This document shows, in pieces, positions 7,036 through 14,963 of a DNA stretch of 24,867 nt. Origin of the DNA: an uncultured Bacteroidales bacterium (GTDB lineage: Bacteria > Bacteroidota > Bacteroidia > Bacteroidales > FEN-979). Positions within the stretch are counted from its first letter, which is position 1; the number at the start of each line of letters is the position of its first letter. The position numbers and the translations under genes were made by a program. The notes under the pieces are model-generated. The model was not told where the DNA came from. It made no database searches and saw only the letters and a list, made by a program, of their open reading frames with translations. The stretch lies in assembly GCA_903928285.1 (NCBI GenBank), contig CAIYQH010000274.1, positions 1-24,867 of the forward strand. Reading direction: 5' to 3'.

Positions 7036-8598
7036 ATGAAGATCAACATTATCGGAGCAGGGGTAGCAGGATTATCCTTAGGATGTTACCTGCAGATGAA
7101 CGGGTTTGAAACTGAAATTTTCGAACGTCATTCCACATTCGGAGGCTTATGTACCAACTGGAGCAGGAAGGGATACACCTTTGAAAGCGGATTTCAGTGG
7201 CTGCTGGGTTCGAACTGTCACAATCCTTTCTATCTTTTATGGTCGGAACTGATCGACATGGAATCGATCCGTTTTGTTCATCATCAAACGAGGATGGATA
7301 TAGAGGTGAAGGATTCTGTCGACCGTTTTGGCAGCAACGTCTTTCATCTCTATACCAACCTTGACAGACTTGAAGAATACCTGCTATCCATAGCCCCTGA
7401 AGATAAAAAAACCATCACGAAGTTTATCCGTTCGATCAGGAAGATGCAGTGTTATGAAATTCCTCCCATGATCAGGGAGGTGCCTGATATTTTGCCGTTA
7501 CGTCAGAAAATCCGTTTTATTAAGTTTCTGCCTCTGCTCCTTTTCCTGAACAGCGTCAGGAAGGAAACCAATATTACCTTCGCGGCAAAGCTTCAGAATC
7601 CTTTTCTGAAAGAGGCCTTTCGTCTTTTTTTTGACGGTGATGAACTGCCGCTACTCATCCATACCTTGCCACTGGCATTCAACGACCGCAACGCAACCGG
7701 TTATCCCGCCGGAGGCTCGGTCAGTTTCGTTGGCAATATTGAAAGAAGATACCACGAACTTGGAGGGAAGATCAGGTACCAGGCGGAAGTGGAACGGGTC
7801 GTGACGGAACAAGACATAGCTGTCGGTCTGCAGTTGAAAACAGGAGCGTTCATTGCTTCGGACATCACCGTTTCAGCGGCCGACTGGCATTTTACGATGT
7901 TTGGCGCGCTGGAAGGGAAGTATGTAAACAATACCATTTTGAAACTCTCGCGGCAGGAGAGGCTGAAGGTCTACTATTCGGTGTTCGTTGTCTCGCTTGG
8001 AGTTGCGGCAAACTATGACAAGCATCCGCCATTCATGCGGGTTCCCCTCAGCCGGATGCTGGTCTCCCCCGACGGGACTGAATATAACCGGATGGAAATC
8101 CACATTAACAACTACGATTCATCGGCTGCACCGCCGGGGAAAACGGTTGTCTATCTCAGCTTCTATACGCGCCGGGGTGATTTCTGGATCGACCTGCGGG
8201 ACACTGATTATGAGGATTACCTCAAACTAAAGCAGGATTTCGCCGGGCAGATCATCAGTGCTGCGGATGAAAGATTGCCGGGATTGGGCACCAACACCGA
8301 AGTGATTGACATTGCCACTCCGGCAACATTTCGTCGATATACCCATAACTGGAAAGGCAGTGTGCAGGGATGGCTCCCCGGAGAAAATATTATATCGCAA
8401 TCACCTGTTAAAAGCGTGGTTCCGGGGCTGAAAAACTTCTTTTTTACGGGTCACTGGACCATTCCCGGCGGGGGATTGCCGGTTGCCATCAAGTCGGCCC
8501 GCGATGTCGCCAAAATTATTTGCCATCAGGCGAAGTTACCCTTTAAAGCAACAGGGATCGCTGATGTTCATCCCAAGGCAGAATCAGTATCTGAATAA
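7036..8598 (+). CDS. FAD-dependent oxidoreductase, phytoene desaturase / retinol saturase-like
   Basis: The 520-residue product has a Rossmann FAD-binding start: GAGVAG at residues 7-12, Glu30 for the ribose, and FGGLCTNW. The C-terminal FAD motif is TGHWTIPGGGLPVAIKSARDVA, as in CrtI-type desaturases and retinol saturases. These enzymes act on lipophilic isoprenoids, but no carotenoid gene is nearby and the substrate cannot be assigned. The frame can be extended to a GTG at 7021, but the -7 promoter element occupies 7024-7031, so the ATG at 7036 is the likely start. It ends tail-to-tail with the coiled-coil gene at 8601, only two bases apart, leaving no room for a separate terminator. Confidence 0.85.
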   Translation: MKINIIGAGVAGLSLGCYLQMNGFETEIFERHSTFGGLCTNWSRKGYTFESGFQWLLGSNCHNPFYLLWSELIDMESIRFVHHQTRMDIEVKDSVDRFGSNVFHLYTNLDRLEEYLLSIAPEDKKTITKFIRSIRKMQCYEIPPMIREVPDILPLRQKIRFIKFLPLLLFLNSVRKETNITFAAKLQNPFLKEAFRLFFDGDELPLLIHTLPLAFNDRNATGYPAGGSVSFVGNIERRYHELGGKIRYQAEVERVVTEQDIAVGLQLKTGAFIASDITVSAADWHFTMFGALEGKYVNNTILKLSRQERLKVYYSVFVVSLGVAANYDKHPPFMRVPLSRMLVSPDGTEYNRMEIHINNYDSSAAPPGKTVVYLSFYTRRGDFWIDLRDTDYEDYLKLKQDFAGQIISAADERLPGLGTNTEVIDIATPATFRRYTHNWKGSVQGWLPGENIISQSPVKSVVPGLKNFFFTGHWTIPGGGLPVAIKSARDVAKIICHQAKLPFKATGIADVHPKAESVSE

Positions 8599-8600
8599 TT

Positions 8601-9062
8601 TCAAAGCAATCCTGCATTTTTGAGGATCTCCTTCAGCCTGGGCTGGTGTTCGGCAAAGTCGCGAAGAGCATTGAGGGTCTTCTGATTTTCGTTTTTCAGA
8701 GGAGCCACTGAAAGTTTCCGTTCCCAGAAGGCAAACCCGAATACGCTGACCATCATCGCGTTAAAAATCCCGATGAAGGCCCAAAGGAAATTGAAAAGCT
8801 GGTCGAACCGCTTATCTACCGTATCAAACCGGGCATTCATCTCTGAACGGAAACCCGTGAATTGCTTGTCAACCCCGATAAATTGCTTGTCGACCCCTTC
8901 AAACCTGGCGTTCATCTCCGTCCTGAGCGATCCGACACTCTGTTCCGTTCTGATCATCCTGTCACGGTCTTCGATCGTGTAAGAAACAGACTTTAACCCT
9001 GCCAGGGACAAAAGCGGTATACAAAGCAACGAAATACAAATTATTTGCCTGATTGTTTTCAT
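8601..9062 (-). CDS. Small membrane-anchored coiled-coil protein
   Basis: The 153-residue protein has a signal peptide or N-terminal anchor (about residues 1-22). A heptad-repeat segment (about 45-90) contains near-copies of MNARFEGVDKQF, including two adjacent seven-residue units (GVDKQFI, GVDKQFT). A transmembrane helix follows (FLWAFIGIFNAMMVSVFGFAF), then a charged tail. The pattern suggests an oligomeric coiled coil held in or at the membrane; similar short proteins exist in many bacteria without assigned function. I chose the ATG at 9062 over a TTG at 9086 because the signal peptide starts there. A -7 element lies at 9105-9112 and a palindrome at 9123-9147 overlaps the -33 region, suggesting regulation. 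Confidence 0.75.
   Translation of the reverse strand: MKTIRQIICISLLCIPLLSLAGLKSVSYTIEDRDRMIRTEQSVGSLRTEMNARFEGVDKQFIGVDKQFTGFRSEMNARFDTVDKRFDQLFNFLWAFIGIFNAMMVSVFGFAFWERKLSVAPLKNENQKTLNALRDFAEHQPRLKEILKNAGLL
8860..8901 (-). repeat. Tandem 21-base repeat encoding a heptad
   Basis: Plus-strand bases 8860-8880 and 8881-8901 are two near-identical 21-base units, each starting AATTGCTTGTC. They encode two seven-residue VDKQF units. In-frame 21-base duplication suggests the coiled coil varies in length by repeat gain or loss. Confidence 0.7.
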
Positions 9063-9104
9063 ATTCTCCGGATTTAGGTTTTTCAATTAATCCGGTTGAT
9101 GAAG

Positions 9105-9112
9105 CAAAGGTA
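9105..9112 (-). promoter_or_regulatory. -7 promoter element of the coiled-coil gene
   Basis: The minus strand reads TACCTTTG, an exact -7 consensus. The predicted transcription start is near 9101, giving a leader of about 39 bases to the ATG at 9062. Confidence 0.6.
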
Positions 9113-9122
9113 ATACGGAAGC

Positions 9123-9154
9123 TGTCATTTTTTATCAATTAATGACAAATGTCA
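9123..9154. promoter_or_regulatory. Operator-like palindromes upstream of the coiled-coil gene
   Basis: TGTCATT (9123-9129) and AATGACA (9141-9147) form a perfect inverted repeat with an 11-base spacer. A third half-site, TGTCA (9150-9154), pairs with TGACA (9143-9147) across two bases. For the minus-strand promoter the repeat spans about -22 to -46, over the -33 box, as expected of a repressor site. It also follows the GTPase gene stop, but no T tract follows a stem in that direction, so a terminator is less likely. Confidence 0.4.
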
Positions 9155-9170
9155 ATCAGAAAAATGTGTT

Positions 9171-11129
9171 TTATTGTATAGCCCTGCGCGCTTTCAGTAT
9201 ATATTTGGCAGTATCGAGCGGGCTGATGCCTTTGAAAGGCCGGATCGTGCCCAGTTCATCGGGACATTCGCTGTAACCCGCGAAACGGGTCGAAATCCTG
9301 GCCTTTCCACCGGAGCGGGAGCTAAGCTTTACCGGGAAATCAAGCGAAGTTGACAGGGGTACGATCCCCTCCAGGGTAAACTTGTTATTTTCCACCACGG
9401 GGCTTTCAAAATTTCCGCGCATGCGGGTAATGTCGCTGGTAATCACGCCAAGCAGGTCATCTGTGGCATTTATACGGAAGCGGATCATCGGTTCGAGCAG
9501 GGTTGTTCCGGTATTTACCAGCCCGTTCATGATCCCCATGGGGGTGGCGATGGCAAAGTCGCCGGCACGCGAATGCATGGGATGGTCCTCCCCTGCAATC
9601 AGAGTTATGCGGCAATCGGTAACCTCCCATCCTTTGATCCCCTGTTTCAGCGCCCCGGCAATACTCCGTTCCGCCTCTTTCTGGTATTTCAGCTGAATGT
9701 CATTCACAGCGACAATGCTTTTATAAACAACGCCAATCCCCCGCTCTCCCGGTTCGATCAGGAACCGCATGATGGCCCAGCAGGGCTTGGGTATCCAGTA
9801 TTGTACAAACCCCTCCGCCACGGTTGAAGGCGTTTCCCGGTAAATCACGGTGGGATTTTCAAACCGTGCGGCGATCCCAAACCTATCGGCCAGGATCCTC
9901 TCCAGCACCTCCATCTGGATCCAGCCCATGATCTTTACATGTATTTCTGCCTCTTCGCGCAGCCATTCGAATTCCAGGGCTGGGTCTTCGGCATCGAGCT
10001 CCAGCATGGCAGCAGCCAGCGCTGAATAATCCCGGCTGTTCACTGCCTTTATCTGGACGGTAAGCAGAGGCATGCGCAGCGATACTGCAGACGGAATACC
10101 ATCGTGGTTCACCCCCAGCAGGTCGCCCGCCTGAGCACTGGTCAGACCACAGATCCCGGCCATGTCGCCGGCTTCAACCACCCCGGTATCCTCGAACCTT
10201 CCCGGGAAGATTCGCCGCACCTGGGTTACCTTCTCCTCCACCTGCCGGGTGGCATTGAAAAGGATATCACGATTTACGATCCTGCCGCTGAAAAGCTTCA
10301 CCTGGGCTATTTTCCCCATGATCTTATCATGACTGATCCCATAAACCAGGGCAGACAATGGTTCCCCGGCATCGCCCACGGGAGCGGGAAAATAACGTAC
10401 CACTGCATCCAGCAATTCCGTCATCCCTAGTCCCAGCTTTGCTGAGCCATACAGGAGCGGAAAAACCCTGCACGACTGCACCAGCTTTGCCAAATGGCAA
10501 TCTGCTTCGCTGAAACCCGGGGCATGTCCCTCCAGGTACCGGTCAAGCAGATGATCATCGGTGGCGACCACCTGTTCAAGAAGCAGGCTGGCCATTCCTG
10601 ATTCATTCCATATCGAATTGACGGCCACCTCATTTTTACCCTCCGCCGATACCTCCTGCAGGCAAAAAGGCGATATATGCAGTTCTTCCTGAATAGCCCT
10701 GATAACCGCTTCACTGTCGGCCCCGACCCTGTCGGTTTTATTGATAAAGATAATAACAGGGAGGGAACGCTGGCGCAACCCGGCCCACAAAGTTTCAGTA
10801 TGGGCCTGTACCCCTTCAACGGCGGAGATGACCAGAATAACCCCGTCGGGCACACGCATGATCCGCTCCACATCGGCTGAAAAGTCGACATGGCCCGGGG
10901 TATCGACCAGGTTGATGCGGATATCATTCCATACCAGCGTCGTATTGGCCGAACGCACCGAAATGCCCCGTTCACGTTCAACCGGGAGGAAGTCGGTCTG
11001 GGCCGTCCCCTGGTCCACAAACCCCGGTTGACGGGTCTGACCGCCCAGGAAAAGGAACTGCTCCGTGATGGTTGTCTTGCCTGCATCGGCATGGGCCATG
11101 ATGGCTATGTTGCGGATCGGCTGGGACAT
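9171..11129 (-). CDS. Tet(M)/EF-G-like translational GTPase
   Basis: The 652-residue protein has EF-G-like architecture and a length close to Tet(M). Motifs: AHADAGKTT (residues 12-20), RGISV (54-58; Ser instead of the usual Thr in the G2 motif), DTPGH (76-80), NKTD (130-133) and YGSAK (227-231). Tet(M)-class proteins bind the ribosome and dislodge tetracycline through a domain IV loop containing YSPV. Here the aligned segment is EDHPMHSRAGDF (514-525): the proline is kept, but the preceding Tyr-Tyr-Ser is replaced by Glu-Asp-His. Tetracycline protection is therefore uncertain; a housekeeping or different ribosome-rescue role is possible. It lies 11 bases downstream of the SDR gene, likely in one transcript. 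It is not EF-G proper, which is longer. Confidence 0.8.
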   Translation of the reverse strand: MSQPIRNIAIMAHADAGKTTITEQFLFLGGQTRQPGFVDQGTAQTDFLPVERERGISVRSANTTLVWNDIRINLVDTPGHVDFSADVERIMRVPDGVILVISAVEGVQAHTETLWAGLRQRSLPVIIFINKTDRVGADSEAVIRAIQEELHISPFCLQEVSAEGKNEVAVNSIWNESGMASLLLEQVVATDDHLLDRYLEGHAPGFSEADCHLAKLVQSCRVFPLLYGSAKLGLGMTELLDAVVRYFPAPVGDAGEPLSALVYGISHDKIMGKIAQVKLFSGRIVNRDILFNATRQVEEKVTQVRRIFPGRFEDTGVVEAGDMAGICGLTSAQAGDLLGVNHDGIPSAVSLRMPLLTVQIKAVNSRDYSALAAAMLELDAEDPALEFEWLREEAEIHVKIMGWIQMEVLERILADRFGIAARFENPTVIYRETPSTVAEGFVQYWIPKPCWAIMRFLIEPGERGIGVVYKSIVAVNDIQLKYQKEAERSIAGALKQGIKGWEVTDCRITLIAGEDHPMHSRAGDFAIATPMGIMNGLVNTGTTLLEPMIRFRINATDDLLGVITSDITRMRGNFESPVVENNKFTLEGIVPLSTSLDFPVKLSSRSGGKARISTRFAGYSECPDELGTIRPFKGISPLDTAKYILKARRAIQ

Positions 11130-11140
11130 TAAAGGACCTG

Positions 11141-12205
11141 TTACTTTTTGGTGTTTTCGAATTTCTTCGCATCAACCATTTGCTGGAAAAAATCGACGAT
11201 CGATGTTTCCACCGGCCGGTATGCCATACCGAGCGACCGGATACTCTTGGTATTGTCAACCCGCCACGGATACCCTACATTCAGCCGGATCATCTTACGT
11301 TTGAATCCGGCCATCGGTGCGATCAGCCAGATGAGGAACTTAGGCAATATTTTGGTTGGAAAGGGATAAGCCTTACCGAATTTCTTCTGCAGATATCCCG
11401 ACAGGGTCAGGAAATCGGTGTTTTCAGCAGAGATGATATGCCTTCCCTCCGCCTCAGGCAGGAAACCCGCCCTGTACTGGGCTTCGGCAACCTCCCTGAC
11501 ATCGACCACGCCGATGCTGAACGAGGGAACGCCGCTTTTCATGCTGCCGTCGCCCAGCTGGCGTACCAGGCTGAAGCTCTCGGAGGTCGCATCCGGGTTG
11601 ATTCCCGGGCCGATGACCAGGGAGGGGTTTATCACCACCAGATCCCAGCGGTTTTGTGCCTTTACCATTTCCCATGCTGCCTGTTCAGCGACTGTTTTTG
11701 AATAGGAATAGGCCTGGTGATCAACAGTTGAAGTGGTATTCCATTGGGCCTCTGTAGCAATTCCTCCCGGATAGCCCAGACAATCCTTCGCATCGCCGAT
11801 GATGGCGGCGCAACTGCTGGTAAGTACCACCCGTTTGACCGACACAGTGCGGTTTGCCGAAGCCAGCACATTCCGCGTACCCTTCAGGGCAGGGTCGACA
11901 AGATCTTTCTGCGGATCTTTGATCTTGCTGGTAAAGGGCGATGCCGTATGAAATACAAGTTCACACCCGGCCATCGCCTCGTCGTAGGCGCCTTCTGTCA
12001 GCAGATCGGCCCTGAAATAGCGGATGGTGCCCTTTGCCTTTTCGGCCAGGACATCCAGGAACATCAGGGATTGTTTGTTCCCGGGGTTCCTGACGGTGGC
12101 ATGCACCGTGATCCCTTCATCCAGGAGTTTCTTAATGATCCATCCGGCTACATACCCGGTGGCACCGGTGACCATCACCGGCTTGGTTTTATCTATGGTT
12201 TGCAT
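11141..12205 (-). CDS. Extended SDR, dihydroflavonol reductase-like NAD(P)-dependent enzyme
   Basis: The 354-residue product begins with a Rossmann nucleotide-binding motif, TGATGYVAGW (residues 13-22), in which the third glycine of TGxxGxxG is Ala. The catalytic set is Ser130/131 (LTSSCAA), Tyr166 and Lys170 (YSYSK). HTASPF and the PSLVIGPG segment match the branch containing dihydroflavonol reductase and cinnamoyl-CoA reductase; bacterial members reduce aldehydes or ketones with NADPH. The physiological substrate is unknown. It is 59 bases downstream of valS, with no promoter visible between, and 11 bases upstream of the GTPase gene. Confidence 0.85.
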   Translation of the reverse strand: MQTIDKTKPVMVTGATGYVAGWIIKKLLDEGITVHATVRNPGNKQSLMFLDVLAEKAKGTIRYFRADLLTEGAYDEAMAGCELVFHTASPFTSKIKDPQKDLVDPALKGTRNVLASANRTVSVKRVVLTSSCAAIIGDAKDCLGYPGGIATEAQWNTTSTVDHQAYSYSKTVAEQAAWEMVKAQNRWDLVVINPSLVIGPGINPDATSESFSLVRQLGDGSMKSGVPSFSIGVVDVREVAEAQYRAGFLPEAEGRHIISAENTDFLTLSGYLQKKFGKAYPFPTKILPKFLIWLIAPMAGFKRKMIRLNVGYPWRVDNTKSIRSLGMAYRPVETSIVDFFQQMVDAKKFENTKK

Positions 12206-12264
12206 GGGTGTTTGGTTTAATGTCCAGTAATGCCCTCCAGTATCCCGGGGGGATCGCAGGCTGA

Positions 12265-14907
12265 TTATTTTAATCCCCTGATCTGCTCTTCAAGCACCCT
12301 GATCCGGGCGGCGGCATCCTCCTGCTTCTTACGTTCGGATTCAACCACGGTAGGAGGAGCATTTTTTACGAAGCTGTCGTTGCCGAGTTTCTGCATCACC
12401 TTGCCCAGGAAACCGGTCGTGTAGGCCAGCTCCTCCTCAAGCTTTCTGATCTCCTCGGCGATATCGATCTTCCCAGTGAGCGGGATAAAAAACTCGGTGG
12501 AGCCCGTAACAAAGGAGATGCTGTCGGGCACCTTGTCCTCCACATAGGCAATTTCGCTGATGTTGCAGAGTTTCGCGACCAGTGCGTCGAAGGTGGTATC
12601 CGATGATTCGTTGTTGTTTTTCCTGATGAAGAGCCGGATAGCCTCCTTCTGGGGGATGTTTTTTTCTTTTCTCACATTGCGGATGGCCATGATTACCTCC
12701 TCCGCAAAGCCGAATTTCGCGATCAGCTTCTGGTCATAAGCGCCGGTAACAGGCACCATGCATAACATGATAGATTCGCCTTCACTGCGCTCTCCGAGGA
12801 TCTGCCAGATTTCTTCGGTGATAAAGGGCATAAAGGGATGAAGTACCTTCAGCAATTTTTCAAACAATCCCTTCACCGCATCAAAGGTCGGCCTGTCAAT
12901 GGGCTGCTGGTAGGCTGGCTTGACCATTTCAAGGAACCATGAGCAGAAGTCATCCCATACCAGTTTATAGGCGGCCATCAGCGCCTCCGACAGCCGGTAA
13001 TCATCATAAAGTGCATTGATATTCTGCAGGGCGGCATTGAAGGTCGATTCAAACCAGCTCAGCGAAACCCTGTTTACCTCTGATTGTTCCAGGGTCTCAT
13101 CCACCGGCCATCCCATCACAAGCCTCAGGGCATTCCAGATCTTGTTACAGAAATTCCTGCCCTGTTCGATCAGGGCATCATCGTAAAGCAGATCATTTCC
13201 CGCAGGAGAACAGAGCAGCATGCCCACACGAACTGCATCGGCGCCGTTGAGGCTGATGAGGTTAAGCGGTTCGGGAGAGTTGCCGAGCGATTTTGACATC
13301 TTCCTGCCGAGTTTGTCGCGTACGATCCCTGTGAAATAGACATTCTTAAAGGGAATCGCCTTGCGGTACTCCATGCCGGCCATGATCATGCGGGCAACCC
13401 AGAAGAAGATGATCTCCGGGGCGGTAATCAGGTCGTTGGTGGGATAGTAGTAATTGATATCGGCATTACCGGGGTGCCTGATACCGTCGAATACCGAGAT
13501 GGGCCAAAGCCAGCTCGAAAACCAGGTATCCAGTACATCCTCATCCTGCCGGAGATCGGAAATGGAATATTTTGCATCCTGTCCGTTGGATTTCGCATTG
13601 GCCAGTGCAAGCGCCTCCTCCTTCGAACGGGCTACCACGAATTCCCCGCCGGGCAGGTAATAGGCCGGGATCCGTTGTCCCCACCACAGCTGGCGCGAGA
13701 TGCACCAATCGGTGACATTGGTCATCCAGTGGCGATACATGTTCTTGTACTTGGCCGGGTGGAAAAGGATAGTGTCGTTTTCAACCAGTTCGAGGGCCGG
13801 TTTGGCGAGGTCCTTCATCTTCATGAACCACTGGACCGAGATCCTTGGTTCGATAACCTCGTCGGTACGTTCGGAGTAGCCAACCTTGTTGGTATATTCC
13901 TGTATTTTCACGATATGACCCTTTTCTTTCAGCTCCTCCGTGATCTTACGGCGAACCACAAAGCGGTCCTCGCCGACATAGAGCAGGGCAGCCTCGCTCA
14001 GCGTCCCATTGGGGTTGAAGGTATCGATTACCTCGAGTTTGTATTTCAACCCAAGGTTGTAGTCGTTGACGTCGTGGGCGGGGGTCACCTTCAGGGCACC
14101 GGTGCCGAATTCACGGTCGACATATTCATCAAAGATCACAGGGATGGAGCGGTTGATCAGCGGAACCATGATCCGCTTCCCGCGGAGGTGCTGGTAGCGC
14201 TCGTCTTCGGGGTGAACGCAGATGGCAGTATCGCCTAAGATCGTCTCAGGGCGGGTGGTGGCAATGGTGATCCATTCATCCTCCGTACCCTCAACCCTGT
14301 ACCGGACATAAAACAACTTCGAATTAACCTCCTTGTAGATCACCTCCTCATCCGATACCGCCGTAAGGGCCTTCGGATCCCAGTTGACCATGCGGATTCC
14401 ACGATAGATCAGCCCTTTGTTATACAGGTCGATAAAGACATCGATGACCGAATCGTACAGCGATTCATCCATGGTAAAGCATGTGCGTTCCCAGTCGCAG
14501 GAGGCTCCCAGTTTCTTAAGCTGGTCGAGGATGATCCCGCCATGCTTGGTTTTCCATTCCCAGGCATGTTCCATGAAGGCTTCGCGCGTCAGGTTTGATT
14601 TGTCGATCCCCTCATCTTTGAGTTTGGCAACCACCTTGGCCTCGGTGGCAATGGAGGCATGGTCGGTTCCCGGCACCCAGCAGGCATTCTTGCCCATCAT
14701 CCGGGCGCGGCGGACCAAGATATCCTGGATGGTATTGTTCAGCATGTGTCCCATATGAAGGACACCTGTTACGTTGGGAGGCGGGATCACGATACAGTAG
14801 GGCTCGCGTTCATCAGGCACGGAGTTGAAGAAACCCTGCTTCATCCAGTATTCGTACCATTTATCCTCAACCTGCGAGGGGCTGTATTTGGAGGCAATTT
14901 CGGTCAT
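12265..14907 (-). CDS. valS: Valine--tRNA ligase
   Basis: ValRS charges tRNA-Val with valine and hydrolyses mischarged threonine in its editing domain. The 880-residue protein has class I motifs HMGH at residues 51-54 (after PPPNVTGVL) and KMSKS at 536-540, with the CP1 editing insert between them. The last ~65 residues form the tRNA-binding coiled-coil arm (EEIRKLEEEL to the end). The ATG at 14907 is preferred to an adjacent in-frame GTG at 14910. A -7 element (14931-14938) lies just upstream, so valS can be transcribed independently of DUF58. The large antisense frames over this gene are shadows. Confidence 0.97.
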   Translation of the reverse strand: MTEIASKYSPSQVEDKWYEYWMKQGFFNSVPDEREPYCIVIPPPNVTGVLHMGHMLNNTIQDILVRRARMMGKNACWVPGTDHASIATEAKVVAKLKDEGIDKSNLTREAFMEHAWEWKTKHGGIILDQLKKLGASCDWERTCFTMDESLYDSVIDVFIDLYNKGLIYRGIRMVNWDPKALTAVSDEEVIYKEVNSKLFYVRYRVEGTEDEWITIATTRPETILGDTAICVHPEDERYQHLRGKRIMVPLINRSIPVIFDEYVDREFGTGALKVTPAHDVNDYNLGLKYKLEVIDTFNPNGTLSEAALLYVGEDRFVVRRKITEELKEKGHIVKIQEYTNKVGYSERTDEVIEPRISVQWFMKMKDLAKPALELVENDTILFHPAKYKNMYRHWMTNVTDWCISRQLWWGQRIPAYYLPGGEFVVARSKEEALALANAKSNGQDAKYSISDLRQDEDVLDTWFSSWLWPISVFDGIRHPGNADINYYYPTNDLITAPEIIFFWVARMIMAGMEYRKAIPFKNVYFTGIVRDKLGRKMSKSLGNSPEPLNLISLNGADAVRVGMLLCSPAGNDLLYDDALIEQGRNFCNKIWNALRLVMGWPVDETLEQSEVNRVSLSWFESTFNAALQNINALYDDYRLSEALMAAYKLVWDDFCSWFLEMVKPAYQQPIDRPTFDAVKGLFEKLLKVLHPFMPFITEEIWQILGERSEGESIMLCMVPVTGAYDQKLIAKFGFAEEVIMAIRNVRKEKNIPQKEAIRLFIRKNNNESSDTTFDALVAKLCNISEIAYVEDKVPDSISFVTGSTEFFIPLTGKIDIAEEIRKLEEELAYTTGFLGKVMQKLGNDSFVKNAPPTVVESERKKQEDAAARIRVLEEQIRGLK

Positions 14908-14930
14908 CACTGCAGTTTTTTAAAGAGCAG

Positions 14931-14938
14931 CAAAATTA
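14931..14938 (-). promoter_or_regulatory. -7 promoter element of valS
   Basis: The minus strand reads TAATTTTG, an exact TAnnTTTG match, in the 56-base gap between DUF58 and valS. The predicted transcription start is near 14927, giving a leader of about 20 bases. No clear TTG is present at -33. Confidence 0.5.
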
Positions 14939-14963
14939 GTAAAAAATCCGGGAAGGATTACGG

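Noticed and set aside
9171..11129. Acquired tetracycline-resistance gene
   Set aside because: No mobile-element sequences flank it, it lies in a core-gene block, and the key loop differs from Tet(M).
13474..14238. 254-codon open frame antisense to valS
   Set aside because: It lies wholly inside a well-supported gene, has no recognisable domain and reflects codon bias on the opposite strand.
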